A stretch of 64,000 nucleotides of DNA from CAZBBC01 sp964489835 (GTDB lineage: Bacteria; Calditrichota; Calditrichia; JAJRVZ01), in assembly GCA_964489835.1 (NCBI GenBank), contig CAZBBC010000009.1, positions 1 through 64,000 on the forward strand, written 5' to 3'. How positions within the stretch are numbered: position 1 is the first letter of the stretch; every line of letters begins with the position of its first letter. This document shows, in pieces, positions 26,893 through 35,330 of this stretch. Below the pieces are notes generated by a model. That model was given only the letters and a program-made list of their open reading frames with translations. It made no database searches and was not told where the DNA came from. A program made the position numbers and the translations under genes.

Positions 26893-28347
26893 TTAACCAT
26901 TTACTGAAATATATTGGGTGCCGATATCATCGCCGTTTTTCAACACCCATTGGCTTAGGAGTTGACGATGTTTTTTTAAAATATCTGCGAAGTTTTCATC
27001 CCCGGCAAGGTTTTTCATTTCACCCGGATCATCTATCAAATCTATCAATTGTTCACGGTTTTTTCCGGAATCGTAGATACAATACTTGTAGCGCTGTGTA
27101 CGAACCATCCTGCCGTTCTGGCTTTCTACGACGAGATGATCGCGCCAGCGGGCATCATTTTTACCTTCCACTAAAGAGCGAATACTGGCGCCGGGTATGT
27201 CCCCGGGAATGTTGATTCCGGCATAATCGCAAAGAGTAGGGAGCAGGTCAAGACCATTGGAAATCAGGTGTCTATTATTAATCTTGCCGGGGGAAATCAT
27301 TCCCTTATAACTCATGATAAAAGGAATACGCACGGCTTCCTCGTAGAGTACTGATTTATGTTCCAACTTGTGGGCAGAATCCATGTCCCCGTGATCACTG
27401 GTAAAGATGATCAGTGTATCATCTTCTAGTTCTGCTTCCCGCAGCGCATCAAGTACCTGACCGATCTTGGCGTCCACCATCTCCGTCAAACGGCAGTAGG
27501 CCCAGCGATGTAAACGCCATTTTTCTTCAGGCCAGTTTTTGCGGACATAATCCCGGAAAGGCCGCGCCTCGGTATACTTGCGGGTGATACATTCGGGCTC
27601 TCTGTCGGGAATCTCATGATTTTCCGGCAGGGGAGGGCTGTATTTTTTAATAAAAGCGTTGAAGTCAGCACTCTTTCGGGCTTTATCAAGTACTTTTTCG
27701 CAGGATTTAGAGTCAATATTGTCCACCGCTAATTCGCCATTCACCCGACGGTATTCGTTAAGTGCCATATAACAGATATCATGGGGATTGATGAAAGAGG
27801 CAAACAGAAAGAAGGGTTTTTTGTGTTTCTTATGAATGAATTCTACGCAGGCATCGGCCAGGTCCTGACGTGAATTTTCGGTCAGGTTTCGATATCCCAG
27901 ATCCTGCAAGCGCTTCATTTTTTCTGGCAGATGTACCTTCCCACCATAAACTGTTTCATATCCGGCATTTTTGAATAGATGACCCAGTGACTGCCGGATC
28001 ATGCGATCGGTCACTTTCGCCCGGCCGGCGTCTCCGTTATGACTCATGCCAATGGCGCTTGGCATCAAACCCGTCTGGAGACTGAAGCGGTTTGGTACAC
28101 AGACCGGGTTACAGGCAAAGCTGTTCTCAAACCTTATCCCTGAGGCGGAAAGGCGGTCCAGGGCGGGGGTGTTGAGCCATTGGTTGCCGGTACAGCTCAT
28201 CATCTGCGCGGACTGTTGATCGGTCATAATGAAGAGTATATTGGGCCTGTTGTCTTTCCCCGATCGGTTTTGAAGGCATGCGGTATTGGAAAAGATCGAA
28301 CCCGCCGTCGCCGTTCCTATGAGTCTGGTAAACTCCCGTCTTTTCAA
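26893..28347 (-). CDS. Tat-exported S1 sulfatase
   Basis: The 484-residue enzyme has a twin-arginine-like start (KRREFTRLIGTATAG) and the S1 sulfatase fold: metal ligands in FIMTDQQS, the modification motif CVPNR (Cys83-Arg87; a C-x-P-x-R site with Asn in place of the usual Ser), and TSDHGDMDSAHKL near 300 for the second metal loop. It is related to the other sulfatase in the window but not a close copy. The start codon is TTG, preceded by AAAGGAT. Choline or glycan sulfates are possible substrates; I could not tell. Formylglycine formation needs a maturase not present in the window. Confidence 0.92.
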   Translation of the reverse strand: MKRREFTRLIGTATAGSIFSNTACLQNRSGKDNRPNILFIMTDQQSAQMMSCTGNQWLNTPALDRLSASGIRFENSFACNPVCVPNRFSLQTGLMPSAIGMSHNGDAGRAKVTDRMIRQSLGHLFKNAGYETVYGGKVHLPEKMKRLQDLGYRNLTENSRQDLADACVEFIHKKHKKPFFLFASFINPHDICYMALNEYRRVNGELAVDNIDSKSCEKVLDKARKSADFNAFIKKYSPPLPENHEIPDREPECITRKYTEARPFRDYVRKNWPEEKWRLHRWAYCRLTEMVDAKIGQVLDALREAELEDDTLIIFTSDHGDMDSAHKLEHKSVLYEEAVRIPFIMSYKGMISPGKINNRHLISNGLDLLPTLCDYAGINIPGDIPGASIRSLVEGKNDARWRDHLVVESQNGRMVRTQRYKYCIYDSGKNREQLIDLIDDPGEMKNLAGDENFADILKKHRQLLSQWVLKNGDDIGTQYISVNG

Positions 28348-28455
28348 TTAATATCCTTTCGTTCTTTATTGTAGTGTGAAAAATAAAAACGGTTTCATTT
28401 TTTAATCATTAATTGAATCAATTTATATAAGCCGTACAATAATTGCTCAATATAT

Positions 28456-28617
28456 TTATGCATCCTCTTCTATGACATTAAATCCTAAAAAGGTCGCCAG
28501 ATCTTTGATCTTCTCCCGATAATCTCCAAAGGTGGCGAGTTTGTGTACACCATAAACATCCGGATGAATATGTTTGATAATCCTTTTTGCATCAACTGAT
28601 GCGACAATTTTAGTCCG
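28456..28617 (-). other. In-frame continuation after the UGA of the Tat protein
   Basis: Directly after the TGA at 28618-28620 the same frame continues for 53 codons to a TAA at 28456-28458. It begins with RTKIVASVDAKRI and includes GDYREKIKDLA and FLGFNVIEEDA. These 53 codons look like protein, with no stop, no repeats and a typical acidic tail. The text resembles the C-terminus of L-fucose isomerase-like proteins (recollection, not searched). The UGA would then be read as selenocysteine, or the gene is broken by a point mutation. Confidence 0.6.
28589..28602 (-). promoter_or_regulatory. Possible SECIS-like hairpin after the UGA
   Basis: On the minus strand, 15 bases after the UGA, the text GCATC-AGTT-GATGC can form a 5-bp stem with a four-base loop AGUU that contains a G in its second position. 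The loop starts 20 bases after the UGA, within the spacing reported for bacterial SECIS hairpins. The stem is short, extended only by scattered U-A pairs, so chance is a real alternative. Confidence 0.3.
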
Positions 28618-29997
28618 TCACATCATTTCCCAAAAATGACGCTGATACAGCGATTGTTCCGATTCTATAGGGATCGTTTTCCCGGTGTGCACGAGAATTT
28701 CTTTTCTTAAAATATCTAATTGCCAGATCGTGACCGGTTCATCCGACGGATACAAAATCCATGAAGCTGCTCCAACCCCGGGCATGCTGTGCCCCCTGAC
28801 ACGTCTTTCACGATGATCGGTTATGATATAAGGTACTATTTTTTCTCCACCCCAGGGATTCCATGGTCCTTCGCAATGTTGAACGATTGATGTATTGTTG
28901 TATAAATCCACCGCAAAATCACCCAGCATGCTTGGTACACCAAAGGCAAATTGTAAAGCCATTTCTGAAAGTACTATATTCAGGTGCGATTGACATTTAG
29001 CCACAATACCTTCCCTCTGAAATTCAGAAGTGGCCAGGGCTGGATATACAAGTTCATCGGGTTTCGGATCCTTTTTTAGGGTACGTATATGAAAGGCCAT
29101 CGCAGTTGCCTGATATTTTTTCATCAGCACTTTCATCGCCAAATAACATTTGGAAGATTTTACAACCTCTTCTTCCGTCGTGTTTGTCATTTTTTTTGCG
29201 TTTACTATCCAGGTTTTCGCGATCTCATTTGCTTTTTTACTTTCATTATACCAGATATTTTTTATTGCATCCTCATCACATACTTCATTTGTTCCAATTT
29301 TAATAACTTTCACACCTAAATGATCAAAAATGGCATCCAGAATTTTTTCATTATAGTCTTGGGGAGGTTTTTTCAGGACATCACCGTAAATCACATTTAC
29401 AAATGGTGAATCCGTGACTGTTAAAATCGTCGAATCTCTGAATGTCCTGAGCGCCTTGATTAAATGTATCTTTCCTACCAGATCATTAAACATAAGATCC
29501 CGAACTTTAGTCGAACTGCTGAATTTCCAGGGATCTAAAAAGGCAGTGACGACTTTGTTCTCAGTGTAAACAGGAAATGGTACATTCATAAAATCATTCA
29601 CAATGGAAACATTAATCGTTGGTAATCCGCTTCTTAACAGGTCATAATCTCTGGGCCAGCCACAGACGATGACGCCGTCAAACGCCAGTCTTTGTAAATC
29701 ATTCATTTCATTTAGAACAGTTTCTAATTTGGTGGATTTTATCAAATCGCGCACAATAAAGTCCACCCCCGTGCAGTCCTTTTTTAAACGACGGATGATT
29801 TCATCGTTTGAAACGGGGACGACATGAGTATCATCTTGTGAGGGTGCGTCGGAGAGGAATACTGTATAAATCTTCGTTTTTTTGTTTGGTGTTGTGTCAC
29901 TGGCCGGTAGTATGTTCTGCGGAAACAAGTTGAACATATTTGCCCCTAAAGCCAGGGTGCCCATTTTCAAAAAGTGACGACGATCCACTGATAACAT
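28618..29997 (-). CDS. Tat-signalled protein of L-fucose isomerase-like type, UGA-ended
   Basis: The 459-residue product begins with a twin-arginine motif (DRRHFLKMGTLALGAN) and then shows alternating strands and helices such as IYTVFLSDAPSQDD, FDGVIVCGWPRDYDLL and MAFHIRTL. The layout and the late segments (VYPALATSEFQREGIVAKCQ, GHSMPGVGAASWILYP) suggest an L-fucose/L-arabinose isomerase-like fold, which I infer and cannot confirm. The start has an AAGGAG site. The frame stops at a UGA after HFWEMM and continues for 53 more protein-like codons (listed separately), so the full product may be 513 residues with selenocysteine at position 460. Its neighbours are a sulfatase and a decayed gene. 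Confidence 0.75.
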   Translation of the reverse strand: MLSVDRRHFLKMGTLALGANMFNLFPQNILPASDTTPNKKTKIYTVFLSDAPSQDDTHVVPVSNDEIIRRLKKDCTGVDFIVRDLIKSTKLETVLNEMNDLQRLAFDGVIVCGWPRDYDLLRSGLPTINVSIVNDFMNVPFPVYTENKVVTAFLDPWKFSSSTKVRDLMFNDLVGKIHLIKALRTFRDSTILTVTDSPFVNVIYGDVLKKPPQDYNEKILDAIFDHLGVKVIKIGTNEVCDEDAIKNIWYNESKKANEIAKTWIVNAKKMTNTTEEEVVKSSKCYLAMKVLMKKYQATAMAFHIRTLKKDPKPDELVYPALATSEFQREGIVAKCQSHLNIVLSEMALQFAFGVPSMLGDFAVDLYNNTSIVQHCEGPWNPWGGEKIVPYIITDHRERRVRGHSMPGVGAASWILYPSDEPVTIWQLDILRKEILVHTGKTIPIESEQSLYQRHFWEMM

Positions 29998-30060
29998 AAG
30001 TTCTCCTTATTTTTTAGATCTATCATGTAGAAATCTTAAGGTCTCCCATCAGAAAAAATT

Positions 30061-30115
30061 TCTTATCGTTCCGCTTCACGGGGATTTTCTAACAAATTAT
30101 ATTAAGGCCGTTTGT
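30061..30115. repeat. Partial copy of the nested palindromic element
   Basis: TATCGTTCCGCTTCACGGGG is followed by TTTTCTAACAAATTATATTA and AGGCCGTTTG, matching the right arm of the 6292-6488 element with a few substitutions. It is in the same orientation as the copies at 1-51 and 683-726. From 29998 to 30438 no gene was found otherwise. Confidence 0.6.
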
Positions 30116-30438
30116 ATCGAGGCATTAATTAATTCACTTTTTTGAAGGACATAATTTTTGCTTTCTGCAATCGCTCCTGGTTAGGGTGGACTCAGTCATT
30201 TATATTATGTTCACTATATAAATATAGGGATTTGGACAGGTAAGTCCAATAAAAATTAAGGGATCACTTCATCAGCTTAGGTTGTCGTATAACACATATA
30301 TCTGCAGCGAGGACAATTGATCCCGTATATTGATTTCCTTAAGATCGGATGTTTTTATGGTTTTGACAGAAATGATTGAAACAGCTATGTTTGTATCTTT
30401 TATGGGAAACAATTTCTGGAATATAATTCCCGAGCTCG

Positions 30439-30615
30439 ATGCGTTTTATATTTGAAATATATGATTTGATCAATTTGTTCAACAGTCAATGGCGTGGTGC
30501 AGTCCCGGCAACGTTTATTTATGATAAGCAAGGAAAGCAACAAACTTTTCTCCTGGGTAAACATACGTTTGACGAATTTAATGCGAAAATTGAGTCTGTT
30601 CGCCTCAGCGGATAA
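30439..30615 (+). pseudogene. Remnant of a thioredoxin/TlpA-like gene
   Basis: A 58-codon frame contains QWRGAVPATFIYDKQGK followed by a GKHTFDEF helix. This is the cis-proline loop and final strands and helix of a TlpA/thioredoxin-fold protein (compare the usual G-A-x-P-x-T-F-I-Y-D-x-x-G). The upstream half with the CxxC motif is missing: the text just before has stop codons in frame and only fragments of sense. It is therefore a truncated, decayed gene rather than a small protein. The remains lie in the gap before the molybdenum hydroxylase operon. Confidence 0.6.
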
Positions 30616-30996
30616 ATTAAAGGTAAAATAGCTAAAATTGCCTCTACATTAATTCCTGTCATTCCCGGAATAAGAATGGCAGAATTCTAGTTGGTCTTGG
30701 TACATTACCCATACTTACCTCACTCCTTCCGTTTTATCAATTTTTTCTTGACATATAGCCAACCTGGAAGTATACTAGAAAAATTTTAAATTACGAATTT
30801 ATAATTTAGAATTGGGGATTGGTAATTAGTAATTAGGAACTAGAGATTTGGAAACGGTAAGGGCACAGCCCGTGTAGGGGCACGGCGTGCCGTGCCCAAT
30901 GTAGACCCGCCTGATACAATCTGGATATTCATATTTACCCATATTTATTATTAGATGAAATAACAATTTAAAACGAGTGATACAGGAGAAAACAGT
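30616..30996. other. Intergenic leader of the molybdenum hydroxylase operon
   Basis: Nothing coding is seen. The stretch holds an A/T tract of TTAGAATTGG, GGATTGGTAATTAGTAATTA type (about 30781-30830), and a GGGGCACGGCGTGCCGTGCC palindrome-like segment (about 30877-30897) resembling GCGGCATGCCGTGCC at about 55421-55435. The promoter of the operon should lie here, but no clear -35/-10 pair was assigned. Confidence 0.5.
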
Positions 30997-31635
30997 ATGG
31001 GAGACAAAAATAGTAAATGTAAACAGGCTCCAAAGTTAACCCGCCGTACCTTTCTGAAAAGCATCGGTGTTTCTTCCGTGAGCGCGGCCGCAGCCAAAGG
31101 AGGTGGCGTGGTCAATCAAATGGAAAATGCGGGAATTCTGGAGAAAGACAATATTGTCGGTCCGGGAAAAGTAAAAGTTACTTTTATTGTCAATGGTAAA
31201 AATGTACCAGTCACCATTGAACCACGAACAACTCTGGCTGGTGCTTTAAGAGACTTACTCCATTTAACCGGTACGAAAATCGGCTGTGACCGGGGCGCCT
31301 GCGGTGCCTGCACGGTTATCATGGATGGAAAGGCGGTTTCGGCCTGCATGACCCTGGCCCTGGATGCGGTTGGACGGTCGATTGAGACCATCGAGGGTTT
31401 GGCGCCGGAACCGGGTAAACTGCATCCGTTGCAGGAGGCATTTATCGAAGAAGATGCCATGCAATGTGGATTTTGTACATCAGGGATGATCATGAGTAGT
31501 AAACACCTGCTTGATCACAATTCACAACCGTCCCTAGAAGATATAAAAACAGCTGTCAGTGGTAATCTCTGTCGCTGCGGTACTTATCCGCATGTATTTA
31601 AAGCGGTTGAAAAAGCGGCAAAGAAAATGAAATAA
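30997..31635 (+). CDS. Molybdenum hydroxylase small subunit, 2Fe-2S, Tat-exported
   Basis: The 212-residue subunit carries a twin-arginine signal (LTRRTFLKSIGVSS) and two 2Fe-2S domains. The plant-type cluster uses Cys97, Cys102, Cys105 and Cys117 (GCDRGACGACTV); the second uses Cys157, Cys160, Cys192 and Cys194 (CGFC, CRCG). It matches the small subunits PaoA/YagT or CoxS of the xanthine oxidase family, which pass electrons between the Mo and FAD subunits. Tat export implies that the three-subunit enzyme is folded in the cytoplasm and exported as a complex. It is the first gene of the operon, 20 bases before the large subunit gene. Confidence 0.95.
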   Translation: MGDKNSKCKQAPKLTRRTFLKSIGVSSVSAAAAKGGGVVNQMENAGILEKDNIVGPGKVKVTFIVNGKNVPVTIEPRTTLAGALRDLLHLTGTKIGCDRGACGACTVIMDGKAVSACMTLALDAVGRSIETIEGLAPEPGKLHPLQEAFIEEDAMQCGFCTSGMIMSSKHLLDHNSQPSLEDIKTAVSGNLCRCGTYPHVFKAVEKAAKKMK

Positions 31636-31655
31636 CATTATTCGGAGAGATTGTC

Positions 31656-33908
31656 ATGTCAAGAAAAGAGAAATTATATATCGGTATAGAAGATGATCTG
31701 GAAGCGATGACCGTTGAAGTACCGGACAGCGACCCGAAGCCCTGGGATGGGAAAGATAAGCTTAAATATATCGGCACTTATGTTCCCCGTATCGATGGGG
31801 TATATAAAACCAGCGGTCGGGCAAATTATACCTATGATATTCAATTACCGAACATGCTGCACGGCAAAATACTCCGTTCACCCTATCCGGCGGCATTGGT
31901 GACCGGGATTGATATTTCAAAGGCTGAGAAATCTCCCGGTGTAAAAGCGATTATTTTAGTCCAGGATGATCTGCCGTTTCCGGTTCGGTTTGCCGGGCAG
32001 GAAATCCTTGCCCTGGCAGCGGATACAGCCTATCAAGCAGAAGCGGCCGCCAAGTTGATAAAGATTGAGTATGATCTGCAACCTTTTGTTGTCGATCTTG
32101 ATCAGGCGATGAAAAAAGACGCCCCAGCAGTGTTTACTAATAGAGAACAAGAAGAGGGTACCAGATCAAGAAATATTCGATCACCACAAATCTTTCCAAA
32201 AGATGCAGAACCCGCTGAAGTTGATAGTATCTTAAGGTCATCCGATCATGTCGTCGAAGCAACATACCGGACACAGGTTCAAACCCATAGCCCGATGGAA
32301 ACACATGGTGTTGTCGCTCACTGGACGGATGATCAAATCACCATTTGGGCCTCCACACAGGGAACTTTTAGGGTGCGTGATAATGTGGCTGACTATTTTA
32401 ATGTACCCAAGTCGAGAGTGCGGGTATTAACCAAATTTATGGGTGGCGGGTTCGGTTCCAAGTTAAAAGCCGATATTTACACGATGCTGGCTGTCAGGCT
32501 CTCACGTCAGGCCAAGGCGCCTGTCCGGTTGATGTTAAGCCGTAAAGAAGACCATCTGGCAACTGGAAATCGGCCGGATTCAATCCAAACAGTATCTATA
32601 GGTGCAAAAAGTGATGGAAAAATTACCGCAATCAAATTAATCTCATTTGGGACCCCGGGTGTGGGTGGAGGGGCCGGAACCAGCGGCCCGGCTAAAAATA
32701 TATATGACGTCGAGAAATTATATACTGAAGAATCGGATGTTTTTACCAATGCCGGTCCGGCCGCGCCATTCCGGGCACCGGGACATCCCCAGGGTACTTT
32801 TGCCTTAGAGCAAACTATTGATGAAATGGCCTATCGTCTGGGTATGGATCCTCTGGAATTCCGAAGAATGAATAGTATGTCTGATAAAGTGCGGCAGGAA
32901 GAATATCGCGTCGGTGCCGATAAGTTTGGCTGGTCTCAAAGAGAACCAAAAGCTGGTGCAGGCAAAGGAGTAATTAAGACCGGTTGGGGGTTGGCTAACT
33001 CCGTATGGTATTATATCTATAATGCTGATTCCCATGTAAGCCTGCGGGTCAATGATGACGGTTCCGTGCACTTACGAAGCGGTGTTCAGGATATTGGTGG
33101 AGGCATTGGCACACCTCTGGCTATGATCATTGCCGAGGAACTGGGATTAGAGCCGGCGGATGTCAGGATTACCATCGGTGACACAGAATATGGTCTGGCA
33201 CCGACCTCCGGTGGTAGCCAAACAACCGCCGGCATCACCCCGGCTGTGCGTATTGCTGCATATGCTGCCAGACAGCGAATTCTCGAGATCGCCGCTTCAG
33301 AACTTGAAGTAAAACCTGATCAGTTAAAACTGGAAAATAGACGTGTTTATGACCTTTCCGATCCGAAGAAACAACTGACCTGGAAGGAAATCTGTAATAA
33401 AATACCCCGGGGACAATTTTCGGTGGTCGGCGATCGCCGGCCGGACTATTATCGCCCCGAACGTTTTAAAATAAGCGGAATACAGTTTGCAGAAGTTGAA
33501 GTTGATACCGGTACCGGGATTATAAAGGTAAAACGAATGTTCGCCGTACATGATTGCGGGCGCCCGATGGATCGTCTGACCTTGGAAAATCAGATCAATG
33601 GAGGTATTATCCAGGGTATCAGTTACGCCCTTTTTGAGGATCGCCGGTTAGATCGTAATACGGGTGTTATGGTCAATCCAAATCTGGAGAGTTATAAAAT
33701 AGCCGGATCATTGGACGTACCCATTATTGAATCACATATCCTGAATGTAAATCTGGGACAAAGCAGTACCGGTGCGATTGGTATTGGTGAACCTGCGACA
33801 ATCCCCACAGCAGCTGCCATTGCCAATGCAGTCTATCACGCCATTGGGGTGAGAATCCGGGAATTACCAATGACCCCGGCCAGGGTGCTCGCTGCACTGG
33901 AAAAGTAA
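31656..33908 (+). CDS. Molybdenum hydroxylase large (Mo-binding) subunit
   Basis: The 750-residue protein is the molybdopterin subunit of the xanthine oxidase family: an N-terminal a/b-hammerhead domain (IGTYVPRIDGVYKTSGRA), Mo-cofactor loops (GGGFGSKL, AAPFRAPGHPQG, GGGIGTPL) and the catalytic glutamate in GIGEPATIP (Glu712). Paralogues include aldehyde oxidase PaoC/YagR, CO dehydrogenase and xanthine dehydrogenase. No selenocysteine or CO-dehydrogenase-type VAYRCSFR loop is seen, so it is likely an aldehyde- or heterocycle-oxidising enzyme. It has no Tat signal itself and would be exported with the small subunit. A GGAGAG site precedes the start. Confidence 0.95.
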   Translation: MSRKEKLYIGIEDDLEAMTVEVPDSDPKPWDGKDKLKYIGTYVPRIDGVYKTSGRANYTYDIQLPNMLHGKILRSPYPAALVTGIDISKAEKSPGVKAIILVQDDLPFPVRFAGQEILALAADTAYQAEAAAKLIKIEYDLQPFVVDLDQAMKKDAPAVFTNREQEEGTRSRNIRSPQIFPKDAEPAEVDSILRSSDHVVEATYRTQVQTHSPMETHGVVAHWTDDQITIWASTQGTFRVRDNVADYFNVPKSRVRVLTKFMGGGFGSKLKADIYTMLAVRLSRQAKAPVRLMLSRKEDHLATGNRPDSIQTVSIGAKSDGKITAIKLISFGTPGVGGGAGTSGPAKNIYDVEKLYTEESDVFTNAGPAAPFRAPGHPQGTFALEQTIDEMAYRLGMDPLEFRRMNSMSDKVRQEEYRVGADKFGWSQREPKAGAGKGVIKTGWGLANSVWYYIYNADSHVSLRVNDDGSVHLRSGVQDIGGGIGTPLAMIIAEELGLEPADVRITIGDTEYGLAPTSGGSQTTAGITPAVRIAAYAARQRILEIAASELEVKPDQLKLENRRVYDLSDPKKQLTWKEICNKIPRGQFSVVGDRRPDYYRPERFKISGIQFAEVEVDTGTGIIKVKRMFAVHDCGRPMDRLTLENQINGGIIQGISYALFEDRRLDRNTGVMVNPNLESYKIAGSLDVPIIESHILNVNLGQSSTGAIGIGEPATIPTAAAIANAVYHAIGVRIRELPMTPARVLAALEK

Positions 33909-33927
33909 TAATAGACTGAATATTTAT

Positions 33928-34007
33928 TATAACCACAGAACACGAAGCACGCAAAGAAAAATAAAAAAATTACTTCGTGATCTTCGTGCACTTCGTGGTT
34001 AAAAAAT
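33928..34007. repeat. CACGAAG-family inverted repeat inside the operon
   Basis: AACCACAGAACACGAAGCAC and TTCGTGATCTTCGTGCACTT with CGTGGTTAA form the two arms of a CACGAAG-type element in the 142-base gap between the large and FAD subunit genes. The remaining operon junctions are 20 and 11 bases, so this element is probably an insertion that splits the operon without destroying either gene. Confidence 0.7.
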
Positions 34008-34051
34008 AAACAGATTATCTGAATTCTATATATTTAGAAAGGAAACCGGTA

Positions 34052-35044
34052 ATGAATAACTTCGAATATGCCATACCGGATAGTTTGGATAAAACATTTG
34101 AATACCTGAGATCCTCCCATACGCAGGTAAAGGCTGGAGGTATCGATCTGCTGGATTTAATGAAAGAGGATTTAGCTGCACCGGGCCGGCTGGTTACTAT
34201 CCGCGATCTGGTGGAACTTAAATTTCTTGACGTGGATAAAGACGGTCGCATGCAAATTGGTCCGGCCCTGACTTTGAGTGAATTAGCCGTACATAAAAAA
34301 CTAAAAGGTGCCTACCGGGCGCTGGCACAGGCCGCAGCAAAAGCCGCTACTCCTCTGATCAGAAACGCTGCCTCTCTCGGCGGAAACCTTTGTCAGCGAC
34401 CTCGCTGCTGGTATTTCCGCAGCAATGATTTTAATTGCACACGTAAAGGTGGAAATATCTGTTTTGCCCTTGATGGAGAAAATCAATACCATGCCATCTT
34501 TGGAAATTCTGATGGCTGTGCGATTGCACATCCCTCCGCCACAGCTGTTGCGCTAATGGCCCTGGATGCACAAATTAATATCAGCAATGGTGATGACCAG
34601 AAAGAAATTCCCATTGATGAATTTTTTGTTAGCCCTGCCCAGGATATCCAAAAAGAAAATGTGCTTGCTGCCAATGAACTAATAACAGCAGTGATTATTC
34701 CTTCTGCGATGAAAAACTATATCAGTTTTTATTGTAAACTAAAAGAGAAGCAGGCTTCCGACTGGCCACTGGCTGATGTGGCTGTTGCCCTGCGGATGAA
34801 TGGAAATGTATGTAAGGATGCCCGTATTGTATTGGGTTCAGCCGCACCGGTGCCGATGCGATCGAAAAATGCTGAGGCGGTTTTAATGAATAAAAAAGTA
34901 GATAAATTGACTGCCACACAGGCATCGGAAGCTGCCATGGAAAATGCAGAACCACTTTCACTGAACGCTTATAAAATACCGGTTTTCAAGACCGTAATCT
35001 ACCGAACGATATGCCAGGCAGTGGGAATTGATCCACTGGTGTAA
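34052..35044 (+). CDS. Molybdenum hydroxylase FAD subunit with extra Fe-S cysteines
   Basis: The 330-residue subunit has the FAD-binding PCMH fold of the xanthine oxidase family (SLGGNLCQRP for flavin binding) and the extra four-cysteine insert typical of PaoB (YagS): Cys119, Cys129, Cys137 and Cys156 around CWYFRSNDFNC and GNSDGCAIAHPSAT. In E. coli PaoB such cysteines hold a [4Fe-4S] cluster. This firmly places the enzyme in the PaoABC-like branch of periplasmic aldehyde oxidoreductases. The gene is preceded by a repeat but has an AGGAAACCGG site and should still belong to the operon. The XdhC/PaoD-type insertion chaperone is not in the window. Confidence 0.93.
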   Translation: MNNFEYAIPDSLDKTFEYLRSSHTQVKAGGIDLLDLMKEDLAAPGRLVTIRDLVELKFLDVDKDGRMQIGPALTLSELAVHKKLKGAYRALAQAAAKAATPLIRNAASLGGNLCQRPRCWYFRSNDFNCTRKGGNICFALDGENQYHAIFGNSDGCAIAHPSATAVALMALDAQINISNGDDQKEIPIDEFFVSPAQDIQKENVLAANELITAVIIPSAMKNYISFYCKLKEKQASDWPLADVAVALRMNGNVCKDARIVLGSAAPVPMRSKNAEAVLMNKKVDKLTATQASEAAMENAEPLSLNAYKIPVFKTVIYRTICQAVGIDPLV

Positions 35045-35055
35045 GAGGAGAAGAA

Positions 35056-35265
35056 ATGGAAAGATTACAACAACCACACTGTAAATATTTTCGCTCGGAA
35101 GATAGTCATCTTCCTGATCAGGGAACCCAGGGATTCTGGGAAAAGGGTAATCCGGCAACCAGCCATTTCTGGTGTCTTCAAACAATGACAATAAGCGGTC
35201 CGGATGCACTCCCTGTAGACCCGGAAGACTGCCATGAAGGGCGCACCTGTTATTTCAAAGAATAA
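35056..35265 (+). CDS. Small cysteine-containing protein downstream of the hydroxylase
   Basis: This 69-residue protein starts 11 bases after the FAD subunit with its own GAGGAG site, so it is a real operon member. It has four cysteines (CKYF near the start, FWCLQTM in the middle, and DCHEGRTCYF at the end) and an HFWCL/GPDALPVDPEDC pattern, suggesting a small metal- or Fe-S-binding protein. I do not recognise the family. A role in Fe-S or molybdenum enzyme maturation, or as an electron carrier, is inferred only from position. Confidence 0.65.
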   Translation: MERLQQPHCKYFRSEDSHLPDQGTQGFWEKGNPATSHFWCLQTMTISGPDALPVDPEDCHEGRTCYFKE

Positions 35266-35330
35266 ATATTTTTTATTTTTTAATTTTAACGTCAGTGGAA
35301 GATCAATATTCATGAAAAACAGGAGTTATT

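Noticed and set aside
34052..35044. CO dehydrogenase medium subunit
   Set aside because: The Mo subunit lacks the CO-dehydrogenase active-site loop and the FAD subunit has the extra cysteines of the PaoB type.
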